A stretch of DNA of 9,851 bases, from contig DAOUVA010000122.1 in assembly GCA_030667885.1 (NCBI GenBank), forward strand, positions 1-9,851, given 5' to 3'. Positions 1-6,749 of this stretch are shown one piece after another. Origin of the DNA: Phycisphaerae bacterium (lineage in GTDB: Bacteria > Planctomycetota > Phycisphaerae > Sedimentisphaerales > Anaerobacaceae). The notes below the pieces were generated by a model. It was not told where the DNA came from. It saw only the letters and a list, made by a program, of their open reading frames with translations, and searched no databases. Position 1 is the stretch's first letter. Every line of letters begins with the position of its first letter. Position numbers and translations under genes: made by a program.

Positions 1-1170
1 CTATTGCCGGCTGTATGCGGCCGAGTCTGTCCACAGGAAGTCCAGTGCCAGCAGACATGTACTGTCGGGATAAAATTCAAAGACCCTACAAAAGGCGTTT
101 CAATCGGCCGACTCGAAAGATATGTAGCCGACCTCAATAAAAATTCCGATTCTGTCCCAGCCATCGCTGCCGAAACCGGAAAGAAAGTCGCCATCATCGG
201 CTCCGGTCCCGGTGGTATTGTTACCGCCGCTGATGTCAGAAGGGCAGGCCATGATGTTACAATATTCGAAGCTTTTCATAAACCGGGCGGCGTAATGATT
301 TACGGAATCCCGGAATTCAGGCTCCCTAAAGCCATTGTCCAGGAGGAAATTGATACCCTGACTAAAATGGGCGTCAAAATCGTCTATAATTTCATCGTCG
401 GCAGAACCAGAACCCTCAAGCAATTGCTAACCGAGGACGGCTTTGATGCAGCCTATATCGGTGTTGGGGCAGGCCTGCCGAGATTTATGGGAATTGAAGG
501 AGAATCCCTTATCGGCGTCTATAGCGCCAACGAATATCTCACCCGTGCAAATCTCATGAAGGCATACGATTTTGGCAGCGGAGCCGACACGCCAATCGCC
601 ATTTCAAAGAAAGTCGCCGTTATCGGCGGCGGCAATGTTGCTATGGACTCAGCGAGAACAGCACTCAGACTCGGAGCTGAAAAGGTCTATCTGGTCTATC
701 GAAGAACCGAAAAGGAAATGCCCGCTCGAACCGAGGAAGTTCATCACGCAAAAGAAGAAGGAATCGAATTTCATATTTTGCAAAGTCCAAAACGGATAAT
801 CGGCGACCAGGACAGCCGCGTCGTTGCCATCGAATGTCTTAAGTACGAGCTTGGTGAACCGGACGATTCCGGCCGCCGCCGCCCTATCCCCATAGAAGGT
901 TCAGAATTTAGAATTGACGTTGATACTTGTATAATGGCCATCGGTAACGGTTCAAATCCGTTGATTCGACAGACAACTCCAAACCTGGAATTCAATAAAT
1001 GGGGCAATATCGTTGTCGATGAAAACTGCAAAACCTCAATGGAAGGTGTTTATGCAGGCGGGGATATTGTCCTCGGCGCCGCTACCGTCATCCTCGCAAT
1101 GGGTCAGGGACGAATCGCCGCCGCTGCGATAAACCAGTATCTCGAACAAAAGAAAAACAAACATATATAA
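1..1170 (+). CDS. gltA: NAD(P)H-dependent glutamate synthase small-chain / NfnB-type oxidoreductase, 5'-truncated
   Basis: This is the C-terminal part of an FAD- and NAD(P)H-binding electron-transfer flavoprotein. The family includes glutamate synthase small subunit (GltD), archaeal-type GltA and the NfnB/SudA subunit of ferredoxin:NADP oxidoreductases. The frame is open from base 1, so the start lies upstream; 389 residues are visible of a usual 460-480. The visible N-terminus keeps an iron-sulfur cysteine motif (CGRVCP followed by CQQTC, visible residues 6-20). An FAD Rossmann loop, GSGPGG, lies near residue 67, followed by the conserved YGIPEFRLPK segment near 100-109. A second, NAD(P)H-binding loop GGGNVAMDSART lies near 209-220, with VYRR after it. 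The typical FAD-closing GGD...GAATVILAMGQGR is at the C-terminus. Family membership is clear. Telling GltA from NfnB needs the upstream neighbour (an NfnA-like ferredoxin reductase or a large GltB chain), which is outside the window. Confidence 0.92.
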   Translation, partial: LLPAVCGRVCPQEVQCQQTCTVGIKFKDPTKGVSIGRLERYVADLNKNSDSVPAIAAETGKKVAIIGSGPGGIVTAADVRRAGHDVTIFEAFHKPGGVMIYGIPEFRLPKAIVQEEIDTLTKMGVKIVYNFIVGRTRTLKQLLTEDGFDAAYIGVGAGLPRFMGIEGESLIGVYSANEYLTRANLMKAYDFGSGADTPIAISKKVAVIGGGNVAMDSARTALRLGAEKVYLVYRRTEKEMPARTEEVHHAKEEGIEFHILQSPKRIIGDQDSRVVAIECLKYELGEPDDSGRRRPIPIEGSEFRIDVDTCIMAIGNGSNPLIRQTTPNLEFNKWGNIVVDENCKTSMEGVYAGGDIVLGAATVILAMGQGRIAAAAINQYLEQKKNKHI

Positions 1171-1201
1171 TACTCCACCTTTTCATATTTCCTGTTCATA
1201 T

Positions 1202-1230
1202 TTGACAATTCCCCTTTTCTTTAGTATTAT
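1202..1230 (+). promoter_or_regulatory. Sigma-70-type promoter of the DUF1015 gene
   Basis: A perfect -35 hexamer TTGACA (1202-1207) is followed after exactly 17 bp by TATTAT (1225-1230, five of six matches to TATAAT). Transcription would start near 1237 and leave a 5' leader of about 63 nt before the ATG at 1301. It lies in the gap after the oxidoreductase stop, so DUF1015 can be transcribed independently of that gene. No obvious intrinsic terminator separates the two genes, so read-through is also possible. Confidence 0.75.
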
Positions 1231-1300
1231 TCTCATTTCTGAAAACTTAGGTTATCTTAAGCAGATAAATATACCCTGATTTCAAATACGAGAGATTAAC

Positions 1301-2611
1301 ATGCAAATTAAGCCATTCAAAGCATTTAGGTTTGATAAGGCGGTTGTCGGCGACATGGGCAATTGTATTGCTCCTCCCTATGACGTTATCAGCGACGCCC
1401 AGCAGGAGCAGCTTTATAATAAGAGCGAACATAATATTGTTCGCATAATCAAAGGAAAGACAAACGCCTCTGATAATAGCGATAATAATCAATACACAAG
1501 AGCCGCCGGCTATCTCAACAACTGGATAAAGCAAGGGGTATTAAAGCAAGATTCTGCTGAAACTATTTATGCTTATGTTCAGGATTTTAAGCTGGGGGGA
1601 ATGCAATTTCAGCGTCTGACCTTTATAGCTATGGCCAGGCTCGAAGAATTCGGAGAAATCGTCAGACCCCATGAACAAATCCTCAATAAGCCGATGTTCG
1701 ACAGACTCAGTCTCAAAAAAGCAACAAAAGCCGATTTCGGCCTGGTCTTTATGCTCTATGAAGACGAACAGGAAATAGCAGACAAAATTATAGAACAGAC
1801 CGCCACAACCGAGCCGCTTATCGACTTTATCGACGAACAAAATGTACGTCATCGTCTTTTTGCAATAACCGCCGAAGAAGATATCCAGCAAATTGTGAAA
1901 ATGATGAACGATAAAAGCTGCATCATCGCTGACGGACATCACCGTTATACGACAGGTTTGGCTTATTCCAAAGAAAGCGACAACCCGGCAGCTAAGTATC
2001 AAATGCTCGCCTTTGCCAATATTTCACACAAAGGATTGATAGTGTTAGCCACACACCGGCTTGCAGGCAATCTCGAAAATTTCAGTTTTGAAAAACTTAT
2101 TACTGAGCTTAAAGAAAGCTTCGAGCTTACCGAGCTTAAGTTTGATTCTCCCGAGAGCAAAATCGATGCAAGGCAAAAGATGCTTGAGCAGATGAAGGCC
2201 GGGCATGATGAAGATAAAAACGCATTCGGTATCTACGGCTCAAACAACGCTTTTTACGTCGCTGTTTTGAAGGACAAACAGGCGATGGACCCGATTGCTC
2301 CTGATATGAGCCCGGCATGGAGGACGCTTGACGTCTCTGTTCTGCATAAGCTTATCCTGGAAAATATATTGGGTATTGACGAAGAACAATTGGCCAAAGG
2401 TGAGAATCTTCAATATGTGAAAGACACTCCAAATGCAATCGATGAGTCAATCTCTCAGGTTGACGCAGGGCACAAACAGGCGGCTTTTTTTATGAACCCC
2501 GTAAAGATGCAGCAGCTAAAGCTGGTAACGGATGAAGGGGAAAGAATGCCTCAAAAATCAACTTACTTTTATCCAAAAATATTTACAGGCTTGACGATTC
2601 AAAAATTGTAA
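1301..2611 (+). CDS. DUF1015 family protein (PF06245), possible serine-metabolism kinase
   Basis: This is a full-length 436-residue member of the conserved DUF1015 family, whose biochemical role I do not know to be established. Visible family signatures are APPYDVIS (24-31), NIVRI (45-49), RPHEQIL (122-128), the hallmark IADGHHRYTTGLAY (199-212), LDVSVLHKLIL (333-343) and a C-terminal FFMNPV...MPQKSTYFYPK..TGL (406-431). There is no signal peptide or membrane segment, so it is cytoplasmic. The ATG at 1301 has only a weak purine-rich GAGA upstream, but the protein begins exactly where family members do (IKPFKAFR). It is followed by a class V aminotransferase; DUF1015 genes are often found near serA/serC-type genes. 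The DGHHR motif recalls the nucleotide-binding motif of ParB/Srx-fold free-serine kinases (SerK, SbnI). That parallel is my inference and not an annotation. Confidence 0.93.
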   Translation: MQIKPFKAFRFDKAVVGDMGNCIAPPYDVISDAQQEQLYNKSEHNIVRIIKGKTNASDNSDNNQYTRAAGYLNNWIKQGVLKQDSAETIYAYVQDFKLGGMQFQRLTFIAMARLEEFGEIVRPHEQILNKPMFDRLSLKKATKADFGLVFMLYEDEQEIADKIIEQTATTEPLIDFIDEQNVRHRLFAITAEEDIQQIVKMMNDKSCIIADGHHRYTTGLAYSKESDNPAAKYQMLAFANISHKGLIVLATHRLAGNLENFSFEKLITELKESFELTELKFDSPESKIDARQKMLEQMKAGHDEDKNAFGIYGSNNAFYVAVLKDKQAMDPIAPDMSPAWRTLDVSVLHKLILENILGIDEEQLAKGENLQYVKDTPNAIDESISQVDAGHKQAAFFMNPVKMQQLKLVTDEGERMPQKSTYFYPKIFTGLTIQKL

Positions 2612-2628
2612 AACTAATTAAAACGTCA

Positions 2629-2646
2629 TCTCTGCAAAAGCAGAGA
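2629..2646 (+). repeat. Short perfect hairpin after the DUF1015 gene
   Basis: TCTCTGC (2629-2635) and GCAGAGA (2640-2646) form a 7-bp stem with an AAAA loop, 17 nt after the DUF1015 stop. No T-run follows on the plus strand, so it is not a convincing intrinsic terminator. It could stabilise the 3' end of the DUF1015 part of a shared transcript, or be a small dispersed palindrome. Confidence 0.5.
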
Positions 2647-2668
2647 CATATTAACAAAAACAGTATAG

Positions 2669-2713
2669 ATTCCCGCCGGAATTTATCCCGCATTTTCGAT
2701 GCGGGGCGGGGAT
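2669..2713 (+). repeat. Two-tier GC-rich hairpin upstream of the aminotransferase
   Basis: An inner stem CCCGCAT (2687-2693) pairs with ATGCGGG (2699-2705) around a 5-nt loop. An outer stem pairs 2669-2676 (ATTCCCGC) with 2706-2713 (GCGGGGAT), eight pairs including one G-T. A 10-nt bulge (2677-2686) lies on the 5' side only, so the two stems stack directly on the 3' side. It ends 24 nt before the aminotransferase ATG and has no T-run. It resembles REP-like intergenic palindromes, but it could also modulate expression between the two genes. Confidence 0.6.
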
Positions 2714-2737
2714 AACAGAAAGAAGAGAGTAGATGAT

Positions 2738-3826
2738 ATGGTAGATTGGAAAAACCCACCAAGATTATTCATTCCAGGACCGGTAAAGGTCAACGAAGAC
2801 GTCCTGCAGCAGCTCGCACGGCCGACGCTCGGACATCGCGGCAAAGAGTATGCTCAACTGCACGGCGAAACAGTCGATATGCTCAAAAAAATCCTCTTTA
2901 CTGACCAGAATATTTTTCTCTCCACGTCCTCGGCCTCGGGTATTTGGGAAGCCGCTGTTCGCAACTGTGTTGGTCCTGACGAAACCGTTCTGGCCACCTG
3001 CTGCGGCGCCTTCAGCGACAAATGGGCCGACGTGGCTAAGAGCTGCGGCAAAAACGTAGATGAGCTTAAAGTCGAATGGGGCACACCTACTTTACCCGAA
3101 ATGATTGACGAGAAACTCGCTACCGGCAAATACACTGCTGTTACCCTCGTTTATAACGAAACGAGCACAGGCCTGACAAATCCTGTCTATGAAATCAGCA
3201 AAATGATGAAGGAAAAATATCCGGATGTCCTTGTCTTCGTCGATGCTGTCAGTGCGATGGTTGGTCTTCCTTTGCACTTCGACGAGCTTGGCTGGGACGT
3301 GGTATTCGCCTCGGTCCAGAAGGCGTTTGCAATTCCGCCGGGCCTGGCTGTAGCTGCTGTAAGTAACAAAGCCCTGGAAAAAAGCAGTAATGTTCCCAAC
3401 AGAGGTTACTACTTCGATTTCCAGACTTTCGCAAAAATGGCGGCGAAAAACCAAACACCCACTACACCGAATGTCCCTCATATTATGGCTTTGAACTACC
3501 AGTGTGAAAAGCTACTCAAAGAGGGTATAGACAATGTCTGGGAAAGACATAAAAATATGGCTGATTTTGTAAGGGCCTGGGCCAGGGAGAAATATGACCT
3601 CTTCTGTGATGAAAAGTACGCCTCAGATACGCTTACAACGGTCAAGAATACCAGAGGTATCAACGTTGCCGAAACGATCAGTAAAATACAGGAAAAGCAC
3701 AATACGATTTTCGGTAACGGTTACGGCAAGTTGAAAGAACAGACCTTCCGAATCGCCCATATGGGTAATATCACTCTCGACGACCTTAAGGAACTTCTCG
3801 GCTGGATTGATGAGGAAACCACATAA
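2738..3826 (+). CDS. PLP-dependent class V aminotransferase (alanine/serine-glyoxylate type)
   Basis: This 362-residue fold-type I aminotransferase belongs to the alanine-glyoxylate / serine-pyruvate aminotransferase family, a cytoplasmic enzyme moving amino groups between serine or alanine and glyoxylate or pyruvate. Conserved features, numbered from the chosen start, are FIPGPVKV (11-18), GHRG (32-35), the phosphate-binding STSSASG (62-68), NETSTG (140-145), VDAVSAMVG with the PLP-pyridine aspartate D169, and the Schiff-base lysine K195 in SVQKAFAIPPG. Length and motif order are normal. I chose the ATG at 2738 over the in-frame ATG at 2699: the earlier start would add a charged 13-residue extension encoded by the palindrome, whereas 2738 follows a purine-rich AGAAGAGAG at good spacing and gives the usual N-terminus. 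With DUF1015 just upstream it may serve serine/glycine metabolism. Substrate preference cannot be read from sequence; a phosphoserine aminotransferase-like role is possible but less likely. Confidence 0.92.
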   Translation: MVDWKNPPRLFIPGPVKVNEDVLQQLARPTLGHRGKEYAQLHGETVDMLKKILFTDQNIFLSTSSASGIWEAAVRNCVGPDETVLATCCGAFSDKWADVAKSCGKNVDELKVEWGTPTLPEMIDEKLATGKYTAVTLVYNETSTGLTNPVYEISKMMKEKYPDVLVFVDAVSAMVGLPLHFDELGWDVVFASVQKAFAIPPGLAVAAVSNKALEKSSNVPNRGYYFDFQTFAKMAAKNQTPTTPNVPHIMALNYQCEKLLKEGIDNVWERHKNMADFVRAWAREKYDLFCDEKYASDTLTTVKNTRGINVAETISKIQEKHNTIFGNGYGKLKEQTFRIAHMGNITLDDLKELLGWIDEETT

Positions 3827-3853
3827 GCTCGGAATCACACTCAATGAGTATTC

Positions 3854-3889
3854 AGCTCCCGGGTTTTACGAGACCCGGGAGCTTTTTTT
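3854..3889 (+). terminator. Strong intrinsic terminator after the aminotransferase
   Basis: AGCTCCCGGGT (3854-3864) and ACCCGGGAGCT (3873-3883) form a perfect 11-bp GC-rich stem with an 8-nt loop, followed at once by seven T residues (3883-3889). It begins 27 nt after the aminotransferase stop and lies between convergent genes. On the minus strand the stem is not followed by a T-run, so it mainly ends plus-strand transcription. Confidence 0.93.
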
Positions 3890-3912
3890 ATATCCGCCCT
3901 GACAGGCTGCAA

Positions 3913-4377
3913 TCACGACGTCATATGATAACAGAATTCAAGCACTTTAGGCTCTGCAAGCTTTCGGTAATCAACCATATCCATCCGTATCGCTTTGTCA
4001 TGCGTGCCGGCCTGGAACGTTATATGGTCGTCCTTTTCCAGGGCCTTGTCCATAATAGTTTGCAAGTCATACAGATTGCCGAAGGGCGGCTCGGCTCCCA
4101 GCTCACAATCGTCAAATATCGCGCCGATTTCCTCTTCCCGGGCCAACTCAACTGATTGAGCGCCTATTTGACTTTTCAAGGCGCCTAAATCAATCTTGTA
4201 ACACGCTGAAAGCACACACATGATGTATTTACCGTCGGCTTTGACAATAACCGGTTTTGCTACGTATTTGCCCGGCTCGTGCTCGGCAGCGGCCATCTGC
4301 TGCGCCGTAAAAGCAGGTGAGTGTTCGGTAATCTCGTAACTAATCGCCGAATTGTCCAAAAGTTCTATCACTCGCAT
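3913..4377 (-). CDS. YbaK/EbsC-type aminoacyl-tRNA deacylase
   Basis: This is a free-standing 154-residue YbaK/ProX-domain protein. The family hydrolyses mischarged aminoacyl-tRNAs (for example Cys- or Ala-tRNAPro) in trans as a proofreading step; the substrate of this member cannot be assigned. Supporting motifs are AKPVIVKADG (40-49) with the conserved lysines, MCVLSA (53-58), DDCELGAEPPFG (89-100), a typical loop of this group, and FQAGTHDKAIRM (121-132). There is no signal peptide. The ATG at 4377 is backed by a perfect AGGAGG (4389-4384) with 6-nt spacing, the clearest ribosome binding site in the window. The gene stands alone between the aminotransferase terminator and the downstream hairpin of the lipoprotein gene, suggesting its own transcript. 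The last 15 or so residues are less conserved in type. Confidence 0.9.
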   Translation of the reverse strand: MRVIELLDNSAISYEITEHSPAFTAQQMAAAEHEPGKYVAKPVIVKADGKYIMCVLSACYKIDLGALKSQIGAQSVELAREEEIGAIFDDCELGAEPPFGNLYDLQTIMDKALEKDDHITFQAGTHDKAIRMDMVDYRKLAEPKVLEFCYHMTS

Positions 4378-4428
4378 CTTAAACCTCCTGAAAACTAATA
4401 CCGGCTGATGTGTATAATAAATAATATT

Positions 4429-4457
4429 TATCTAACCACCTTTTTAGTACTAATCAA
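4429..4457 (-). promoter_or_regulatory. Candidate promoter of the YbaK-type gene
   Basis: Read on the minus strand, TTGATT (4457-4452) is followed after 17 bp by TAGATA (4434-4429). Both hexamers match consensus in four of six positions. This places the start of transcription roughly 45 nt before the ATG, in an AT-rich stretch after the lipoprotein terminator. Other AT-rich hexamers (TATTAT-like, 4411-4426) could also serve as -10, so the assignment is tentative. Confidence 0.35.
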
Positions 4458-4533
4458 GAAAAAAACCGGCCATTTTTAAATTGGAGGATGGATAAAAAAT
4501 GCAGAATCAGAATACAAACAAAAAGGGTTTTTC

Positions 4534-4574
4534 AATAGGGCACCACGGCGTGAATTACGCAGGGGTGCCCTATT
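4534..4574 (-). terminator. Long hairpin just after the lipoprotein stop, probable terminator
   Basis: AATAGGGCACC (4534-4544) and GGTGCCCTATT (4564-4574) form a perfect 11-bp stem. Inside it GCGT (4548-4551) and ACGC (4557-4560) can pair around a 5-nt loop. It begins 12 nt beyond the lipoprotein stop on the minus strand. No T-run follows immediately, but a T-rich segment (complement of 4520-4533) comes a few bases later. Its position argues for a 3'-end or terminator role; the imperfect T-tract keeps confidence moderate. Confidence 0.6.
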
Positions 4575-4586
4575 TTAAGATCATAA

Positions 4587-6236
4587 CTACTCGTAAATAT
4601 GCGTAGATTCCGTTTCTTCAACCGGACGCGTAAGCTGGTCAACATTCATGACGGCTTTGAAGCGTACATCCCCCGGCTTTACGGCTGCGACGACCACACG
4701 CCAGGCGGCTTTGGCCTTCGGCTCAAGACTGCTTAACGGGAAGAACTTCACCATCTGTCCCTCTAAAGAACCGGCAGTTGCACCGGCGGAGGAAACATAT
4801 TGAACATTACCTTCCAAAAGACATGTAATACGAACATTGGTGGCGGCAGCAGATCCCTGGTTCGTAACACTGATTACGTATGTCGTTTGTGAACCGACTT
4901 TGACCGGGTCTTCGACGTCAACGACTTCCATCGACATTGCGGAAATCCCCGTTACCAGAGTCTGCACAGAAGCAGTTACAGCCTCCGAACAGTATGCAGT
5001 TACGGTTGCGCTATTCGTTAACATACCCGGCTCTGTCGGAATATAGGAAACACGTACGTTTTTGACGCTATTCGGCGCAAGAGTACCGAACTCCCAGATC
5101 AATTTTGAGCCGGAAAGCTTTGCGCCTTCATTTGCTTCTATAGAGGTAGCCCCATCCGGGACGGTATGTTCTACAATAGTATTTTTCGCCGGTATATCCG
5201 ACTTATTGGCAACTGTTATTTCATAAGTTGCCTTTCGACCGAGATATTGTTTTCTTGGGCCGTTGTTTTCAATTGTCAGTACAGGCAGACTTACAATCGT
5301 AGTAGTTTCTGCTGATTCCGCACTCAGGCCGGTAGCCGAGGTGGCCACCGCTTTGCTGGTATATCTGCCCGTCTTAGCCGCCCGCAGTTCAGCCGAGAAT
5401 TGCCGCGACTGACCTTCGGCCAGTGTGCCTACATCCAAAACTAATTTGCTCTTGCCGTCAGTTGTCCGCAGCCCAATGGGAAGTTCGTCAACGATTCTAA
5501 CGTTTTGTGCGGAGCCCGTTCCTGAATTGGTCACCACAAACACTACCGGAATCGCCTCACAGAGTAATGCCTCATCCGGCGCTACCCTCGCCAGCTCTAA
5601 CCTGGGTTGAACGATTCTTATAGGAACACAAGCCGGGATGATGGGTGTAATAACAGTTGTGCAATGTTCAAGGGATTCGGCGCTGTTAGCCACGCCGGAA
5701 ACTGTAATTCGCTTGCTGGCTTTCGGCCCAAGTGATTGTATTTCCCACACAAGTTTGTCCACATCTTTTCTCGCTGCCGGATTTGACCTTGTGAATTGGA
5801 AACCACGTGAAAGCTCTTCGTTTACCACGATATCGGTCAGTACCGTTTCAGTCAGGTTTGTAACTGTGATGAAATAATCAAACGACCTGTTTAATTCGAC
5901 TTCTCTCGGCACAGTCTTGTCCAATCGAACAATACCGCATTCCGGCCAGGGATATGTCATCGAGACCACGGCCATGTCGGACTGACTGAGAACTATCAGT
6001 TGCCTACCCTCGCTGACAACAGGTCCATCTGCCCGAACAGGCAAACCACCGGCCGGAGCTAGCACCGCATTGATTGGAGCTATAGATATGGGTTCGTGGC
6101 TGCTATCCCAAAAGAACTTTTCAGGCTGCTTTGATTCCGGCTCCCCATCCTTTGGCTTAAAAAAGCTCTTCATGCTCTCACAGCCTAAGGAGCTAAATAC
6201 CAGCAAAACAAGCGAGATAGTCAGGATTTTTTTCAT
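4587..6236 (-). CDS. DUF11-repeat lipoprotein resembling chlamydial OmcB
   Basis: This 549-residue exported protein probably acts in the cell envelope. A signal peptide (MKKI start, hydrophobic core 5-17) ends in SSLGC, a somewhat atypical lipobox with Cys19 as the likely lipidated residue. A low-complexity, charged and proline-rich linker follows to about residue 100. Four beta-rich DUF11-like repeats then start near 101, 212, 318 and 434; each has a Y/V-x-I/V-x-VTN core followed by an N-V/I-x-I/V strand. The C-terminus (VEDPVKVG at 441-448, GSAAATNV at 461-468, PVEETESTHIY at 538-548) closely recalls the end of chlamydial OmcB as I remember it. Unlike OmcB there are few cysteines: 19, 100, 192, 203, 226, 416 and 472. 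The ATG at 6236 has a modest AAAGGGA upstream. No neighbour hints at a partner. Its role could be surface-layer or envelope structure, which is an inference. Confidence 0.85.
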   Translation of the reverse strand: MKKILTISLVLLVFSSLGCESMKSFFKPKDGEPESKQPEKFFWDSSHEPISIAPINAVLAPAGGLPVRADGPVVSEGRQLIVLSQSDMAVVSMTYPWPECGIVRLDKTVPREVELNRSFDYFITVTNLTETVLTDIVVNEELSRGFQFTRSNPAARKDVDKLVWEIQSLGPKASKRITVSGVANSAESLEHCTTVITPIIPACVPIRIVQPRLELARVAPDEALLCEAIPVVFVVTNSGTGSAQNVRIVDELPIGLRTTDGKSKLVLDVGTLAEGQSRQFSAELRAAKTGRYTSKAVATSATGLSAESAETTTIVSLPVLTIENNGPRKQYLGRKATYEITVANKSDIPAKNTIVEHTVPDGATSIEANEGAKLSGSKLIWEFGTLAPNSVKNVRVSYIPTEPGMLTNSATVTAYCSEAVTASVQTLVTGISAMSMEVVDVEDPVKVGSQTTYVISVTNQGSAAATNVRITCLLEGNVQYVSSAGATAGSLEGQMVKFFPLSSLEPKAKAAWRVVVAAVKPGDVRFKAVMNVDQLTRPVEETESTHIYE

Positions 6237-6693
6237 CGTATATTCCCTTTCACACCTTCAGGTAAAAAAAACGGGCAGAAAATCATTAAGCAGGATTTCC
6301 TTTCCTCGTTCTAATACCGCACAATTTCCGTTAATATATCGGTACAAGCCTTCACTAAGTTAACCCAAAAAACGAATATGGCTCGTTGCAAAGGTGATAA
6401 AGTTCATCTATAAGGACCGATATAAACCGAAGTCTGCACATCCTTATGAACACTTCAGGCGCACATTACGTTAATTCGATGCCGCTACAGGACCTATAAA
6501 AAGCAGACTAAAAGGAATTGTACACCCTTCTCCTTTCAGCGCTAACCAGGCCGCTAAATATAAAATAATTATACACCTTTTTAGACTGTGAATCAAGGAA
6601 AAAATGACGCTTTCAGAGACTCCGGCTGGCATTTAAAATATCTTCACACTCCTATGGACCGGTAAAAATTATAAATTATGAAAAAAATATTAA
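6237..6693. other. AT-rich intergenic region without recognisable gene
   Basis: About 457 bp separate the divergent lipoprotein and antitoxin genes. Stop codons interrupt every frame and I found no convincing start with a ribosome binding site, no tRNA-like fold and no insertion-sequence ends. The lipoprotein promoter must lie on the minus strand here, but no hexamer pair with good spacing stands out. The size suggests decayed sequence next to an acquired module. Confidence 0.5.
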
Positions 6694-6733
6694 TAACATC
6701 TTGACATTAAGACGTTATAATGTTATGATGTTA
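6694..6733 (+). promoter_or_regulatory. Promoter-operator of the toxin-antitoxin operon with four half-sites
   Basis: The promoter is TTGACA (6701-6706), a 17-bp spacer, and TATGAT (6724-6729). It sits inside a symmetric array: TAACATC (6694-6700) and ACATTA (6704-6709) on the left mirror TAATGT (6718-6723) and GATGTTA (6727-6733) on the right, centred at 6713/6714. On each side the ATGTTA-type half-sites repeat every 8 bp (TAACAT at 6694, TGACAT at 6702, ATGTTA at 6720 and 6728). Ribbon-helix-helix antitoxins usually bind such palindromes and repress their own operon, so this is probably the autoregulatory operator. The leader before the antitoxin ATG would be only about 14 nt. Confidence 0.8.
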
Positions 6734-6749
6734 CTAATGAGGTGATAAT

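Noticed and set aside
3844..4155. 103-residue plus-strand reading frame running through the terminator and opposite the YbaK-type gene
   Set aside because: It includes the terminator stem and its T-run and is antisense to a clear conserved gene; no family features.
6378..6413. ATG-initiated short frame (MARCKGDKVHL) in the intergenic region
   Set aside because: Only 11 codons, no ribosome binding site and no neighbour to regulate on that strand within 300 bp.
6335..6424. Nine-base inverted repeat (TATATCGGT at 6335-6343 and ACCGATATA at 6416-6424) in the gene-poor region
   Set aside because: The arms are 72 nt apart in AT-rich DNA and a 9-mer match is expected about once by chance; no promoter, element end or coding feature is associated.
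6716..6721. Perfect TATAAT hexamer upstream of the antitoxin
   Set aside because: It lies only 9 bp after the TTGACA, too close to pair with it; TATGAT at 6724-6729 has the ideal 17-bp spacer. It is better explained as part of the operator dyad.
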